A DNA stretch of 64,000 nucleotides from contig NZ_JANYGQ010000009.1 in assembly GCF_025359345.1 (NCBI RefSeq), positions 186,001 to 250,000 on the forward strand. Direction: 5' to 3'. Both the position numbers and the translations under genes were made by a program. The notes beneath the pieces were generated by a model, which saw only the letters and a list, made by a program, of their open reading frames with translations, did not search any database and had not been told where the DNA came from. Source of the stretch: Mucilaginibacter sp. (lineage in GTDB: Bacteria > Bacteroidota > Bacteroidia > Sphingobacteriales > Sphingobacteriaceae). How positions within the stretch are numbered: the first letter of the stretch is position 1; every line of letters starts with the position of its first letter. This document shows, piece by piece, positions 8,596-18,434 of the stretch.

Positions 8596-8762
8596 CAACG
8601 TCAAAAAGTCTTCCTGGAATTTAACACAGGCACTGCCGGGCTGTAATACTGAGCTACCTGGCGCATTACCCGTAAAAAACTTACTCCAACATATCTAATA
8701 ATTCAACAAAAGTGTTAAATTCGTATCACCAATTTGACCGATTTATACACTAAACTTAGATT

Positions 8763-9641
8763 ATGACTACGAGCAACGTAATGCGCGAAATCACCCCGCT
8801 AACACCAAGCGATTGCTTTACCATTTTTTCGAGAGTAAAAAAGAAGTTTGATTTCCCGCTTCACTATCACGAGGAGTATGAATTGAACCTGATTTTGAAT
8901 GCAAAAGGCGCCAAACGCGTGGTGGGGGGAAATATTGAAGTAATTGATGACCTGGAGCTGGCGCTGATAGGCCCAAACCTGTACCATGCCTGGTTTACCA
9001 ACCAATGCCAGAGCGAGGCGATAACTGAAATTACCATTCAGTTTCATAAAGATTTATTTGACGAAAAATTCCTGAAACGCAACCAGCTGAGTTTCTTAAA
9101 AAGTATGCTGGAGCGCTCGCAAAGAGGGATCGTATTTACACCCGAAACCATAACCGCGCTTAAAGGCCGCATATTAGCCCTCGATAAAAAGACCGGTTTC
9201 GACTCGGTGCTAGAATTGTTATCTATCCTGCACGACCTTTCTATCTCGCGCAATATGAAGGTGTTATCCGATTCCGGTTTTACCAACGAAAAGTTTTTTT
9301 ACAACAGCCGCCGCATCGAAAAAGTGTTTGAGCATATGAACAACAACTACAACAAGCAGGTTACCCTGGCCGAAGTCGCCCGTATTGCCAATATGCCTGA
9401 AGCTTCGTTCAGCCGCTTTATTAAAAAGCGCACCGGCAAAACATTTATCGATAGCCTGAACGAAATACGCCTTGGCCATGCCTCAAGGATGCTCATAGAT
9501 TCGACCACCACAGTTGCCGAAATAGCCTACAAATGCGGCTTTAATAACATTTCCAACTTCAACAGGATATTTAAACGCAAAAAGCTATGCATCCCCAAAG
9601 AGTTTAGGGAAACGTATACCGGGAACCGTGTCTTCATCTGA
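8763..9641 (+). CDS. AraC-family transcriptional regulator of the mannan locus
   Basis: A 292-residue regulator. The N-terminal half is a cupin-like sugar-sensing domain (FPLHYHEEYELNLIL). The C-terminal 100 residues hold the two AraC helix-turn-helix units (VTLAEVARIANMPEASFSRF and AEIAYKCGFNNISNFNRIF). It lies 209 bases upstream of the Na+/solute symporter, in the same direction as all the mannan genes, and probably controls that locus, responding to a mannose-containing oligosaccharide (inference). The 166-base gap before it holds no strong promoter match; a TAAACTTA sequence just before the ATG is a weak one. Confidence 0.88.
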   Translation: MTTSNVMREITPLTPSDCFTIFSRVKKKFDFPLHYHEEYELNLILNAKGAKRVVGGNIEVIDDLELALIGPNLYHAWFTNQCQSEAITEITIQFHKDLFDEKFLKRNQLSFLKSMLERSQRGIVFTPETITALKGRILALDKKTGFDSVLELLSILHDLSISRNMKVLSDSGFTNEKFFYNSRRIEKVFEHMNNNYNKQVTLAEVARIANMPEASFSRFIKKRTGKTFIDSLNEIRLGHASRMLIDSTTTVAEIAYKCGFNNISNFNRIFKRKKLCIPKEFRETYTGNRVFI

Positions 9642-9850
9642 AGATTTGCTAATTTGAAGATTTGAAAATGGCGAAAAAGACTAACATTCGCGATTGAAAA
9701 TTTGAAGGTGGTGAAATAATTGAAATTTATGGTTAAAAAAGTATTAGATAACCGCTGTTAATAAATCTACTTTAGGCTTACCAATTATTTAACCATTTTG
9801 ATGCAGCTAATCTTCAAATCAGCATATCATCAAATTTTCAAATCAACCGA

Positions 9851-11683
9851 ATGAAGCTCAACCCCATTGATATTGCCATAATAGCAGCCTACCTGCTAAG
9901 CACCATATTTATCGGGTTGTGGTACCGCAAAAAAGCTCGTGAAAATAAAGAAAGCTACATGCTTGGCGGCAAATCGCTGCCCTGGTACAAGCTGGGCCTG
10001 AGCGACGCATCGGATATGTTCGACATCAGCGGCACCATGTGGATGGTGAGCCTGTGTTTTGTTTACGGCATGAAAAGCATCTGGATACCCTGGCTTTGGC
10101 CGGTGTTTAACCAGGTTTTTTTAATGATGTACCTCTCGCGCTGGCTTCGCCGCTCAAATGCTGCAACCGGGGCCGAGTGGCTTACCTCACGCTTTGGCAA
10201 AACAGGACCGGGCGTAACAGCTTCGCAGATCGTGGTTATCGCCTTTGCCCTATTGAGCTGCCTCGCTTTTATGGCCTATGGCTTTATCGGCTTGGGTAAG
10301 TTTATCGAAATTTTTGTGCCCTGGGATATGATAAAGGGTTACATCCCTTTTAACGTTGCCCCGCAATATGTACCGCATGTGTACGGCATCATATTTACGT
10401 TGTTTGCTATGTTTTATTCCATACTGGGCGGTATGCATAGCATCGTAGTTGGCGATATGGTGAAATACGGCGTAATGACTGTGGCCTGCGTTTGGATTGG
10501 TTTTATAGCAGCCGGGCAGCTAAGCAGTCACCCATTAAATGTGCCGAATGGTTGGTTCAGTCCGTTTTTTGGTTCGCACCTCGGGTTAAACTGGTCGGGC
10601 ATAATTACTGAAGTTAACGCCAAAATAAAAAGCGATGGCTACTCATTATTCGGCCTATTTTTTATGATGATGACCTTTAAAGGTTTTTTTGCAGCCGTGG
10701 CTGGTCCCGCACCAAATTACGACATGCAGAAAATCCTTTCCACCCGCTCGCCGGAGGAAGCCAGTAAAATGAGTGGCTTTGTAAATATCATCCTGCTGCC
10801 TATCAGGTACACGCTTATCATCAGCCTCACCATATTGGGGCTGATATTTTATCACCAAATGAATTTGAATGATGGCGCCGGAAAAATAGATTTTGAGCGG
10901 ATACTACCTGCCGTAATCAATAATTTTTTACCGGTCGGGTTGGTTGGCCTATTGTTGGCAGGCTTGCTTGGCGCTTTCATGAGCACTTTTAGCGGCACTA
11001 TGAATGCAGCCCAGGCTTATATTGTAAATGATATTTACCTGAAATACGTCCGCCCGGATGCGTCGCCAAAAAAGATAATAACCATGAACTATATTGTCGG
11101 CGTTATCGTAGTGGCGGTTGGCGTAATGCTGGGCTTTTTTGTGAAAGACATCAACAGCATGCTGCAATGGATAGTATCGGCGCTTTACGGTGGCTACATT
11201 GCATCAAACGTTTTGAAATGGCATTGGTGGCGCTTTAACGCCAGCGGTTTTTTCTGGGGGATGCTTACCGGTATAGCGGCGGCAATGGTATCATCAATAG
11301 TTATTCCGGATGGAGAATTGTTATACTGGTTCCCTGTTTTGTTTGCGCTTTCGCTGGCTGGCTCTATCATTGGCGCTTACGCAACGCCGCCAACGGATAT
11401 GGCTGTGTTAAAGTCATTCTACTCAAATGTCAGGCCATGGGGTTTTTGGGAACCGGTTAAGCAGGCTGTGCTGGCTGACGACCCAACATTTAAAGCTAAC
11501 AAAAACTTTAAGGTAAATATGTTCAACGTGGTAATTGGTACCATGGCGCAATGCTGCCTCACCATTTTACCCATGTACCTGGTACTGGGGCAGCATATGC
11601 CGCTGCTGGTAACTATAGGGATACTGGCGGTGATAATATTGATATTGAAGAAGACATGGTGGAATAGATTGGGGGAATATTGA
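9851..11683 (+). CDS. Sodium:solute symporter (SSS family), likely for mannan disaccharides
   Basis: A 610-residue inner-membrane symporter with more than a dozen hydrophobic segments. It begins with IDIAIIAAYLLSTIFIGLWY, followed by the SSS hallmark SYMLGGKSLPWYKLGLSDAS. AGLLGAFMSTFSGTMNAAQAYIVNDIY (about residues 380-405) is the conserved sodium-site region. In Bacteroides fragilis a related symporter is encoded with the mannosylglucose pathway, and here the next genes are the same enzymes, so import of mannobiose or a related disaccharide is the likely job. No ABC or SusCD system for this sugar lies in the locus. Confidence 0.87.
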   Translation: MKLNPIDIAIIAAYLLSTIFIGLWYRKKARENKESYMLGGKSLPWYKLGLSDASDMFDISGTMWMVSLCFVYGMKSIWIPWLWPVFNQVFLMMYLSRWLRRSNAATGAEWLTSRFGKTGPGVTASQIVVIAFALLSCLAFMAYGFIGLGKFIEIFVPWDMIKGYIPFNVAPQYVPHVYGIIFTLFAMFYSILGGMHSIVVGDMVKYGVMTVACVWIGFIAAGQLSSHPLNVPNGWFSPFFGSHLGLNWSGIITEVNAKIKSDGYSLFGLFFMMMTFKGFFAAVAGPAPNYDMQKILSTRSPEEASKMSGFVNIILLPIRYTLIISLTILGLIFYHQMNLNDGAGKIDFERILPAVINNFLPVGLVGLLLAGLLGAFMSTFSGTMNAAQAYIVNDIYLKYVRPDASPKKIITMNYIVGVIVVAVGVMLGFFVKDINSMLQWIVSALYGGYIASNVLKWHWWRFNASGFFWGMLTGIAAAMVSSIVIPDGELLYWFPVLFALSLAGSIIGAYATPPTDMAVLKSFYSNVRPWGFWEPVKQAVLADDPTFKANKNFKVNMFNVVIGTMAQCCLTILPMYLVLGQHMPLLVTIGILAVIILILKKTWWNRLGEY

Positions 11684-11735
11684 TTGGTGATGGGATTAAG
11701 GGGATAATATGTAAACCGAATTCACATGACTTGGT

Positions 11736-11824
11736 CGCCTCACCTAAAGTCCTCTCCAAAGGAGAGGACTTTAGCTTTGCTCGTTTTTTAGAACCCTCTC
11801 CTTTGGAGAGGGCAGGGTGAGGCG
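11736..11824. repeat. Nested palindromic repeat
   Basis: CGCCTCACC (11736-11744) pairs with GGTGAGGCG (11816-11824). Inside are a perfect 12-bp-stem hairpin (AAAGTCCTCTCC / GGAGAGGACTTT, 11746-11772) and a second one built from CCCTCTCC / GGAGAGGG. This is a common extragenic repeat type in the phylum (from memory). It separates the symporter gene from the GH130 gene and could reduce readthrough. Confidence 0.75.
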
Positions 11825-11901
11825 AAGACAAGCCAATGTGAGAAGCTTCAATATACGTTTTCAGCAAAACACAAAAATGATTACAAAGCACAAAATACAA
11901 T

Positions 11902-13086
11902 ATGACAACAGACTTTGAAAAACGCCTTAACCTGCTGGATATTGAGCACCGGCAGTTGCTGAAAAAGCCCAACGAAATTGCTGGACTGGGCAACGGCGTT
12001 TTCGACCGTTATAAAAATCCGGTATTAACCGCCGCACATACACCGCTATTTTGGCGCTATGATTTAAACCCCGAAACCAATCCGTATTTAATGGAGCGTT
12101 TCGGTATAAACGCAACGTTCAACGCAGGTGCCATAAAGCTTAACGGTAAATATTTAATGGTGGTGAGGGTTGAGGGCGCCGACCGGAAATCATTTTTCGC
12201 GGTGGCCGAAAGCCCGGACGGCCTTAGCAATTTTACTTTTTGGGAGTACCCGGTTGATTTACCGGAAACCGATGAGCCGGACACCAACGTGTACGACATG
12301 CGCCTAACCGCGCACCAAGACGGCTGGATTTATGGCCTGTTTTGCACAGAGCGCCGCGACCCTGATGCACCCGCTTACGACCAGAGCATGGCCGTTGCGG
12401 CCTGCGGGATTGCACGCACCAAAGATTTACTTACCTGGCAGCGCCTGCCCGATTTGATAACCAATTCGCCCCAGCAGCGCAATGTGGTTTTGCACCCGGA
12501 GTTTGTGGATAATAAGTATGCGTTATATACCCGCCCGCAGGATGGCTTTATCAGCGCAGGCAAAGGTGGCGGCATAGGTTTTGGCTTAACCGACGCTATG
12601 GAAAACGCCCGTGTTGACGAGGAAACCATCATCGACAATAAAAATTACCACACCGTTTACGAGGCCAAAAACGGCCAGGGACCAACACCCATAAAAACGG
12701 CAAAAGGCTGGCTGCACCTGGCGCATGGGGTACGTAATACCGCCGCCGGTCTGCGCTATGTGCTATATATGTTTATGACCGACCTCCACGATTTAACCAA
12801 AGTACTGCACAAGCCGGGCAGCTATTTTTTAGCTCCCGAAGGTGAAGAACGTACAGGCGATGTGTCAAACGTGGTGTTCTGCAACGGCTGGATAGCGGAT
12901 AATGACGGGACGGTTTACATTTACTATGCATCGTCGGATACGCGTATGCATGTTGCCACCAGCACTGTCGACAAGTTGGTTGATTATGTGATGAATACCC
13001 CTGCGGATGGTTTGCGTTCGGCGTCGTCAGTAAATACATTGAGCAGGTTGATTGATGGAAATTTAAGGGCGAAATCGTTGGTTTGA
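11902..13086 (+). CDS. mgp: GH130 4-O-beta-D-mannosyl-D-glucose phosphorylase
   Basis: A 394-residue five-bladed beta-propeller phosphorylase of family GH130. It splits mannosyl-beta-1,4-glucose with phosphate to give mannose-1-phosphate and glucose. The catalytic Asp is Asp132 in [10 protein letters not shown], matching Asp131 in the Bacteroides fragilis enzyme. The N-terminal [26 protein letters not shown] and the length fit the mannosylglucose subgroup rather than the mannan-chain subgroup. The gene for the epimerase that makes its substrate follows. There is no signal peptide, so it works in the cytoplasm. Confidence 0.88.
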   Translation: MTTDFEKRLNLLDIEHRQLLKKPNEIAGLGNGVFDRYKNPVLTAAHTPLFWRYDLNPETNPYLMERFGINATFNAGAIKLNGKYLMVVRVEGADRKSFFAVAESPDGLSNFTFWEYPVDLPETDEPDTNVYDMRLTAHQDGWIYGLFCTERRDPDAPAYDQSMAVAACGIARTKDLLTWQRLPDLITNSPQQRNVVLHPEFVDNKYALYTRPQDGFISAGKGGGIGFGLTDAMENARVDEETIIDNKNYHTVYEAKNGQGPTPIKTAKGWLHLAHGVRNTAAGLRYVLYMFMTDLHDLTKVLHKPGSYFLAPEGEERTGDVSNVVFCNGWIADNDGTVYIYYASSDTRMHVATSTVDKLVDYVMNTPADGLRSASSVNTLSRLIDGNLRAKSLV

Positions 13087-13208
13087 ACCATGATTCGCCT
13101 GATTAAAGGATTATTTGATTTTAATTCAAAAACTTACATCCTTTAAGTATAGCAACAACTATGGAGCATTTTGAAAAAATCAAAACACTTGATAATCAAC
13201 ATATTTCA

Positions 13209-13247
13209 AAGCGTTCCAGGTGTTCCGCGTGTAAAACTGGAACGCTT
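13209..13247. other. Perfect 11-bp-stem hairpin between GH130 and epimerase genes
   Basis: AAGCGTTCCAG (13209-13219) is matched exactly by CTGGAACGCTT (13237-13247) across a 17-base loop. There is no T-run, so it is not a normal terminator. It lies 41 bases before the epimerase start and could be an RNA-stability or operator element. Confidence 0.5.
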
Positions 13248-13288
13248 CGGCATTTGGCGGAGATAGGTGAGACAGGTAAAACACTACC

Positions 13289-14485
13289 ATGAAACAACAA
13301 CAACTAAATATCTTCAAAAAGGAGCTCACGGATGAATTAAAAAACATCCTCACCTGGTGGGCCGCTCATGCTCCCGACAATGCAAACGGTGGCTTTTATG
13401 GTAAAATTGATGACGACAATCTAGTGACAGCCGATGCGCCAAAAGGGTCGGTACTAAACGCGCGGATCTTATGGTCGTTTGCAGCGGCTTATAATCATCA
13501 GCCTGAACATGTATACCTGGAGATGGCAGATAGGGCCTATCAATACATCATCAGTCATTTTATCGACAGTGAAGAAGGCGGGGTTTATTGGTCGGTTAAT
13601 TATAAAGGCGAACCGCTGGATACCAAAAAGCAAGTTTATGCCATCGCGTTTACCATTTACGCCCTGAGTGAATATTATCGCGCCGGCAAAATAGAAAATG
13701 CCAAACAATTGGCAATCGACCTATTTTACCTGCTGATTGAAAAAACCTACGACCCAATAAAAACCGGCTACTTCGAAGCTTTTACCAAAGATTGGCACCC
13801 CATCGCCGACCTGCGCCTGAGCGCCAAAGACGCCAACGAAAAAAAGACAATGAACACCCACCTGCATGTACTGGAAGGCTATACCAACTTGTACCGCATT
13901 TGGCCGGATAAGGCGTTGGGCGAGCATATCAAAATGCTGCTGAATAATTTTTTTGAGCATTTTATCGATAAGAAAACCAATCATCTCAGGCTCTTTTTTG
14001 ATGAAAACTGGAACGCGAAAGGCGATTTGATATCCTACGGGCATGATATAGAAGCTACGTGGCTGTTGCTGGAAGCGGCGGAGGCAATTGGAGATGAAGC
14101 AAGCATCAAAAAAACAAAGGAAATAACGATTGCAATGGCCGATGCAACCATCACCGGACTTGATATTGATGGCGGGCTTTGGTACGAATATGAGCCAAAA
14201 GAAAACTGCCTGGTAAAAGAAAAACACTGGTGGGTACAAGCAGAGGCGATGGTTGGTTTCTTTAACGCCTGGCAAATAAGTGGCGATGAAAAGCATTTAA
14301 ACATCAGCCTGAAAAACTGGGAATTTGTAAAAACGAAAATATTGAATAAGCAAAATGGCGAATGGTTTTGGGGCACAAATGAAAACGGCGGCGTAATGCC
14401 GGGCGAGGATAAAGCCGGGATTTGGAAGTGCCCCTATCATAACAGCAGGGCGTGTTTGGAGTTGATTGGGAGAATGGTTGATTAA
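13289..14485 (+). CDS. Cellobiose 2-epimerase (mannobiose to mannosylglucose)
   Basis: A 398-residue (alpha/alpha)6-barrel enzyme of the N-acylglucosamine 2-epimerase superfamily. Family motifs include NGGFYGKIDDDN, MNTHLHVLEGYTNLYRIW, SYGHDIEATWLL (His252) and KCPYHNSRACLELI (His384); the last two hold the general acid/base histidines of cellobiose 2-epimerases. It turns the reducing-end mannose of beta-1,4-mannobiose into glucose, giving the substrate of the GH130 phosphorylase just upstream. It is cytoplasmic, with no signal peptide. Confidence 0.9.
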   Translation: MKQQQLNIFKKELTDELKNILTWWAAHAPDNANGGFYGKIDDDNLVTADAPKGSVLNARILWSFAAAYNHQPEHVYLEMADRAYQYIISHFIDSEEGGVYWSVNYKGEPLDTKKQVYAIAFTIYALSEYYRAGKIENAKQLAIDLFYLLIEKTYDPIKTGYFEAFTKDWHPIADLRLSAKDANEKKTMNTHLHVLEGYTNLYRIWPDKALGEHIKMLLNNFFEHFIDKKTNHLRLFFDENWNAKGDLISYGHDIEATWLLLEAAEAIGDEASIKKTKEITIAMADATITGLDIDGGLWYEYEPKENCLVKEKHWWVQAEAMVGFFNAWQISGDEKHLNISLKNWEFVKTKILNKQNGEWFWGTNENGGVMPGEDKAGIWKCPYHNSRACLELIGRMVD

Positions 14486-14538
14486 GTTGATTAGGTTAGA
14501 TTGGGTTAATTAAATTCAATGATTAAAGAATTTCTAAA

Positions 14539-16290
14539 ATGAAGAATTTTAAAGGAGTTATAATAATAGGGTTATTCGCAATACTGCAATCCTGCAAAAA
14601 ACAGGGAACAACTAACACAGTTACAGGGGGTGATACAGGCACTGACACAGGTAGTGGTACAATTGTAGCAGGCACCGACGCTGCAGTTGCCGCCACGCAA
14701 GGTTTTTTCCTGGATGGGTGGGCAACCAGGACATTTGCAGTGCCCGGAACGCAGGATGCGGCAAAACCATCGACAAGCGGAGTGGTAAACGTTACGGTAG
14801 ACTTGAGCCAGATTACCACTAAAGTGTCGAAGCTGATATTTGGTAATAATACCAACCCATACATGGGCCAGTATGTTACCGACCCGACGCTGATGGCCAA
14901 TATAACCGCGTTGGCACCCAATATTTTGCGCGCACCGGGTGGCAGTATATCCGACATCTATTTTTGGAATGGCGATGGCGCTGTTATTAACGCCCCGGCA
15001 GACGCCCCTGCTAAATTGCTTGATGGCTCGGGCAATGCCTCCGATGCGGGTTATTGGTATGGGAACAACACCCAAAGCTGGACATTTACAATCGACAACT
15101 ATTATAAGGTATTGCAGCAAACCAGCAGCACGGGCCTTATCATAGTTAACTATGGCTACGCCCGCTACGGCACCGGCCCCCACCCCGACCAGGCAGCCGC
15201 TCACCTTGCTGCCAATTGGGTTCGGTACGACAAGGGGAAGACCCAATTTTGGGACGTAGGCAACGAAAACTACGGCAGTTGGGAGGCAGGTTACCGTATA
15301 GATGTATCACAAAACAAGGATGGCCAACCTGAGTTTATAACCGGGAAAGTTTACGGTGCCCATTTTAAAGTATTTGCGGATTCGATGCGGAAAGCTGCTG
15401 CAGAGGTGGGGAACGCCAATATAAAAATTGGGGCGGTGCTAACCTCAACAGATGACGTTAACAACAACGCAGGCGTTAAAAACTGGAATGCCGATGTGTT
15501 GGCAACTGCAGGTAATTCGCCGGATTATTTTGTGGTGCACAACTATTATACGCCATACAACGACAACTCAAGCGCGTCGGTTATTTTAAACACCGCGGCT
15601 ACTTCAACAAGCCAGCTGATGGCCTGGGTAAAAAGTTCTGTTAGCAAGGCTGGCGTAATGCAAAAACCGGTGGCGCTGGATGAATGGAACATACAAGCAA
15701 CCGGATCGGCGCAAAACGTATCGAATATTGCAGGTTTGCACGCGGTAATGAGTTTGGGCGAGATGTTAAAAAACCAATTTAGTATGGCCAGTCGCTGGGA
15801 TTTAGCCAATGGCTGGGCTGGCGGCGACGACATGGGTATGTTTAACATCGGCGATGAAACCGGCGTAGCCAAATGGAACCCCAGGCCAGCGTTTTATTAC
15901 ATGTATTATTTTCAAAAATACTTTGGCGACAGGATGGTAAACTCGATAGTTATTAATAGCAGCGACATTAGCAGCTATGCGTCGACATTTTCATCGGGAC
16001 AGGCCGGGGTGGTTTTGGTAAACCAGTCGGATGGCGACCATGTGGTAACCGTAAAAATCAAGAACTTTGCGGCGGGCGACAAATATTACTACTACACACT
16101 AAAAGGCGGAGGCGATAACGCTCCGTTTTCCCACCAGGTTTTGATAAACGGCATTGGGCCTGCAAATGGTAAATCTGGTGGCTCGGACAGTTATGCGTCC
16201 ATTCCTGCAAATACGGCGAGTATTTCTGGTGGCATAACCGTTACCGTGCCTAAGTACGGTGCAGTGTTTTTGGTGGCAGATAAAAAGTGA
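14539..16290 (+). CDS. Clan GH-A glycoside hydrolase lipoprotein (GH51-like, substrate uncertain)
   Basis: A 583-residue surface or periplasmic lipoprotein. The lipobox is LQSC with Cys19, then a Gly/Thr-rich linker to about residue 50. The catalytic domain has the layout of GH51 and related clan A enzymes: PNILRAPGGSISDIYFWNG (about 128), acid/base Glu243 in FWDVGNENYGSWE, and nucleophile Glu382 in PVALDEWN. A C-terminal beta domain follows from about 470. Similar proteins are often labelled arabinofuranosidase, but its place between the epimerase and alpha-galactosidase genes, in a mannan locus that lacks any GH26 or GH5 mannanase, suggests it may cut the mannan chain itself (inference). 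Confidence 0.7.
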   Translation: MKNFKGVIIIGLFAILQSCKKQGTTNTVTGGDTGTDTGSGTIVAGTDAAVAATQGFFLDGWATRTFAVPGTQDAAKPSTSGVVNVTVDLSQITTKVSKLIFGNNTNPYMGQYVTDPTLMANITALAPNILRAPGGSISDIYFWNGDGAVINAPADAPAKLLDGSGNASDAGYWYGNNTQSWTFTIDNYYKVLQQTSSTGLIIVNYGYARYGTGPHPDQAAAHLAANWVRYDKGKTQFWDVGNENYGSWEAGYRIDVSQNKDGQPEFITGKVYGAHFKVFADSMRKAAAEVGNANIKIGAVLTSTDDVNNNAGVKNWNADVLATAGNSPDYFVVHNYYTPYNDNSSASVILNTAATSTSQLMAWVKSSVSKAGVMQKPVALDEWNIQATGSAQNVSNIAGLHAVMSLGEMLKNQFSMASRWDLANGWAGGDDMGMFNIGDETGVAKWNPRPAFYYMYYFQKYFGDRMVNSIVINSSDISSYASTFSSGQAGVVLVNQSDGDHVVTVKIKNFAAGDKYYYYTLKGGGDNAPFSHQVLINGIGPANGKSGGSDSYASIPANTASISGGITVTVPKYGAVFLVADKK

Positions 16291-16339
16291 TATATCAGCC
16301 AGTATAGTTAGATTTGATTTATCAGCTTAAAACCCAATT

Positions 16340-17563
16340 ATGAATATGAAATTTAAAAGTAAAGCCCTGTTAGCCGTGCTGTTTTGTACTATGGCTTCCG
16401 TCTCTGCATTCGCCCAGAAATTTGAGGAACTGGCCCAAACCCCACCAATGGGCTGGAACAGTTGGAACACATTCCAAACCAAGATAGACGAGCCATTGCT
16501 GAAAGGAATGGTCGATACTTACCTAACATCGGGTATGAAAGATGCGGGTTATACCTATTTTGTTTTGGACGATGGCTGGATGACGATGGAACGCGACAAA
16601 GACGGCAACCTGGTTGCCGACCCACAGAAATTCCCGAACGGTATGAAGGCCTTTGCCGACTATGTGCACTCCAAAGGGTTAAAATTTGGGATATACAATT
16701 GCGCCGGCACCAAAACCTGCGCCGGTTACCCCGGTACGCGCGGCTACGAATACCAAGATGCGCGTTTGTATGCATCATGGGGCGTTGACTATTTAAAGTT
16801 CGACTGGTGCAACACCGAAGGGATAAATGCCAAAGAAGCCTACGCAACTATGGCTAAAGCTATCCGTGCGGCAGGCAGGCCAATGATTTTCAGCCTGTGC
16901 GAATGGGGACAGCACCAGCCCTGGAAATGGGCGGCAAAAGACGGGCAGTTATGGCGCAGTACCGGCGATATTGGCAATGCGTTTGAAGAAACAGTTGCCA
17001 AAGATGGCTGGAAACCTTTGAGCGTATTAAATATACTGGACCGCCAGGACAGCATCAGACAGTACGCCGGTCCAGGTCATTGGAACGACCCCGATATGCT
17101 GGAAGTTGGCAACGGGATGAAATATAACGAAGATAAGGCCCACTTCTCGCTCTGGTGCATGCTTGCCGCCCCGTTGATGGCAGGCAATGATCTTCGCAAA
17201 ATGAGTGAACAGACCACCGCCATTTTAACTAACAAAGAACTGATTGCCATTGACCAGGATGCGCTTGGCGTGGAATGTTTTAAATACTATTCGTTTGATG
17301 GGATCGAGATCTTTGTAAAGCCACTTGCGAACAACGAGTTGGCCATATGCTTTTTAAACCGCTCAAACCGCCCGCAAAACGTAAACTTTGACTGGAAAGC
17401 TCACATAATATCGGATGCAATAACCAAAACAAATATCGACTTCAACCAAGCCACTTATAAGCTGCATGATATATGGGCGAAAAAGGATATTGGCACCACG
17501 GATAAGCTTTTCAAGCAAACCATAGGGGCTGATGACGTTGTCGTATTGAGGTTAACCAAATAA
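16340..17563 (+). CDS. GH27 alpha-galactosidase
   Basis: A 407-residue secreted enzyme. A signal peptide covers residues 1-25 (ends SVSAFAQ), then the GH27 start TPPMGWNSWNTFQ. The nucleophile is Asp155 in YLKFDWCN and the acid/base is Asp210 in WRSTGDIGN; YFVLDDGWM (about 74) and GPGHWNDPDML are further family motifs. It removes alpha-1,6-galactose side chains from galactomannan before the backbone is used, which fits its place as last gene of the mannan locus, 49 bases after the lipoprotein gene. Confidence 0.93.
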   Translation: MNMKFKSKALLAVLFCTMASVSAFAQKFEELAQTPPMGWNSWNTFQTKIDEPLLKGMVDTYLTSGMKDAGYTYFVLDDGWMTMERDKDGNLVADPQKFPNGMKAFADYVHSKGLKFGIYNCAGTKTCAGYPGTRGYEYQDARLYASWGVDYLKFDWCNTEGINAKEAYATMAKAIRAAGRPMIFSLCEWGQHQPWKWAAKDGQLWRSTGDIGNAFEETVAKDGWKPLSVLNILDRQDSIRQYAGPGHWNDPDMLEVGNGMKYNEDKAHFSLWCMLAAPLMAGNDLRKMSEQTTAILTNKELIAIDQDALGVECFKYYSFDGIEIFVKPLANNELAICFLNRSNRPQNVNFDWKAHIISDAITKTNIDFNQATYKLHDIWAKKDIGTTDKLFKQTIGADDVVVLRLTK

Positions 17564-17618
17564 GGTTTAAACCTTCGAAAGTTTAGAGGGCGGGATAAAA
17601 ATTTTTTATCTTGCCCGC

Positions 17619-18353
17619 ATGTTACGTCAATCAAAAGAAGAACGCACATTTAAACAAAACCTGTTACTGGCGTCGTCTACGGCGCTGGCGGCCGGGATAA
17701 CAAATGCTGCCGGGATGATTGCTTTCCTGGCGTTTACGGCAAATGTGACGGGTCATGTAGCTAACCTGGCAAAGCACATTGTTCAGCAAAACTTTAGGGA
17801 GATATTGGTGTTTGTAATTTGGTTGCTTTTATTTTTTGCAGGAGCATTTTTATCAAGCTTTATTGTGCGCTCCTATCGTCACATCAGCGATTACCGCGCC
17901 CACTCCATCCCTATTATAATTGAAATTGTAGTATTGGTATTTGTCGCCATTTATGGCCACCACTTTTACACCGAAACGCTGCTTGAGCGCGAAATAGTTA
18001 TCGGCGCGATAATATTTTCCATGGGACTGCAGAACAGCCTGGTATCAACAGTATCAGGCGGCTTAATTAAAACCTCACATCTCACCGGCTTATTTACCGA
18101 TTTGGGTGGCGACATAGCCGAATGGTTACACCCCAAAGCTGAGAAAACAACTGCTGTGAAAAACAAAATTTATATCAGGATAACTATACTTGGCTTTTAC
18201 CTGGGTGGCGCCCTTTTAGGTGGTTTTTTGTTCGACTACTTTGATTTTGCCACGTTTTACTTTGTGCCGGCTATTTTATTGGTGATTTTATATTACGATT
18301 TAACCCACCTGGCTGTACACAAGATAACAAAAGCATTTTCAAAGGACGCTTGA
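17619..18353 (+). CDS. YoaK/DUF1275 family membrane protein
   Basis: A 244-residue inner-membrane protein with six or so hydrophobic segments. The family pattern is seen in AAGITNAAGMIAFLAFTANVTGHVANL (about residues 20-46) and GLQNSLVSTVSGGLIKTSHLTGLFTDLG (about 131-158). DUF1275 proteins have no settled function; a transport role is suspected. It begins 55 bases after the alpha-galactosidase gene in the same direction but is probably not part of mannan use. Confidence 0.85.
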   Translation: MLRQSKEERTFKQNLLLASSTALAAGITNAAGMIAFLAFTANVTGHVANLAKHIVQQNFREILVFVIWLLLFFAGAFLSSFIVRSYRHISDYRAHSIPIIIEIVVLVFVAIYGHHFYTETLLEREIVIGAIIFSMGLQNSLVSTVSGGLIKTSHLTGLFTDLGGDIAEWLHPKAEKTTAVKNKIYIRITILGFYLGGALLGGFLFDYFDFATFYFVPAILLVILYYDLTHLAVHKITKAFSKDA

Positions 18354-18401
18354 ATAATTACAAGGCATTAACATGCAGTAATTAAGTAGTTTTAAATTTT
18401 A

Positions 18402-18409
18402 TATTTTTG
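18402..18409 (+). promoter_or_regulatory. -7 promoter element of the carbonic anhydrase gene
   Basis: TATTTTTG at 18402-18409 matches TAnnTTTG exactly and lies 25 bases before the ATG at 18435. No clear TTTG is seen about 20 bases upstream, only TAGTTTT. Confidence 0.45.
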
Positions 18410-18434
18410 CTCGATAAAAACATCCCTAAAAAAC

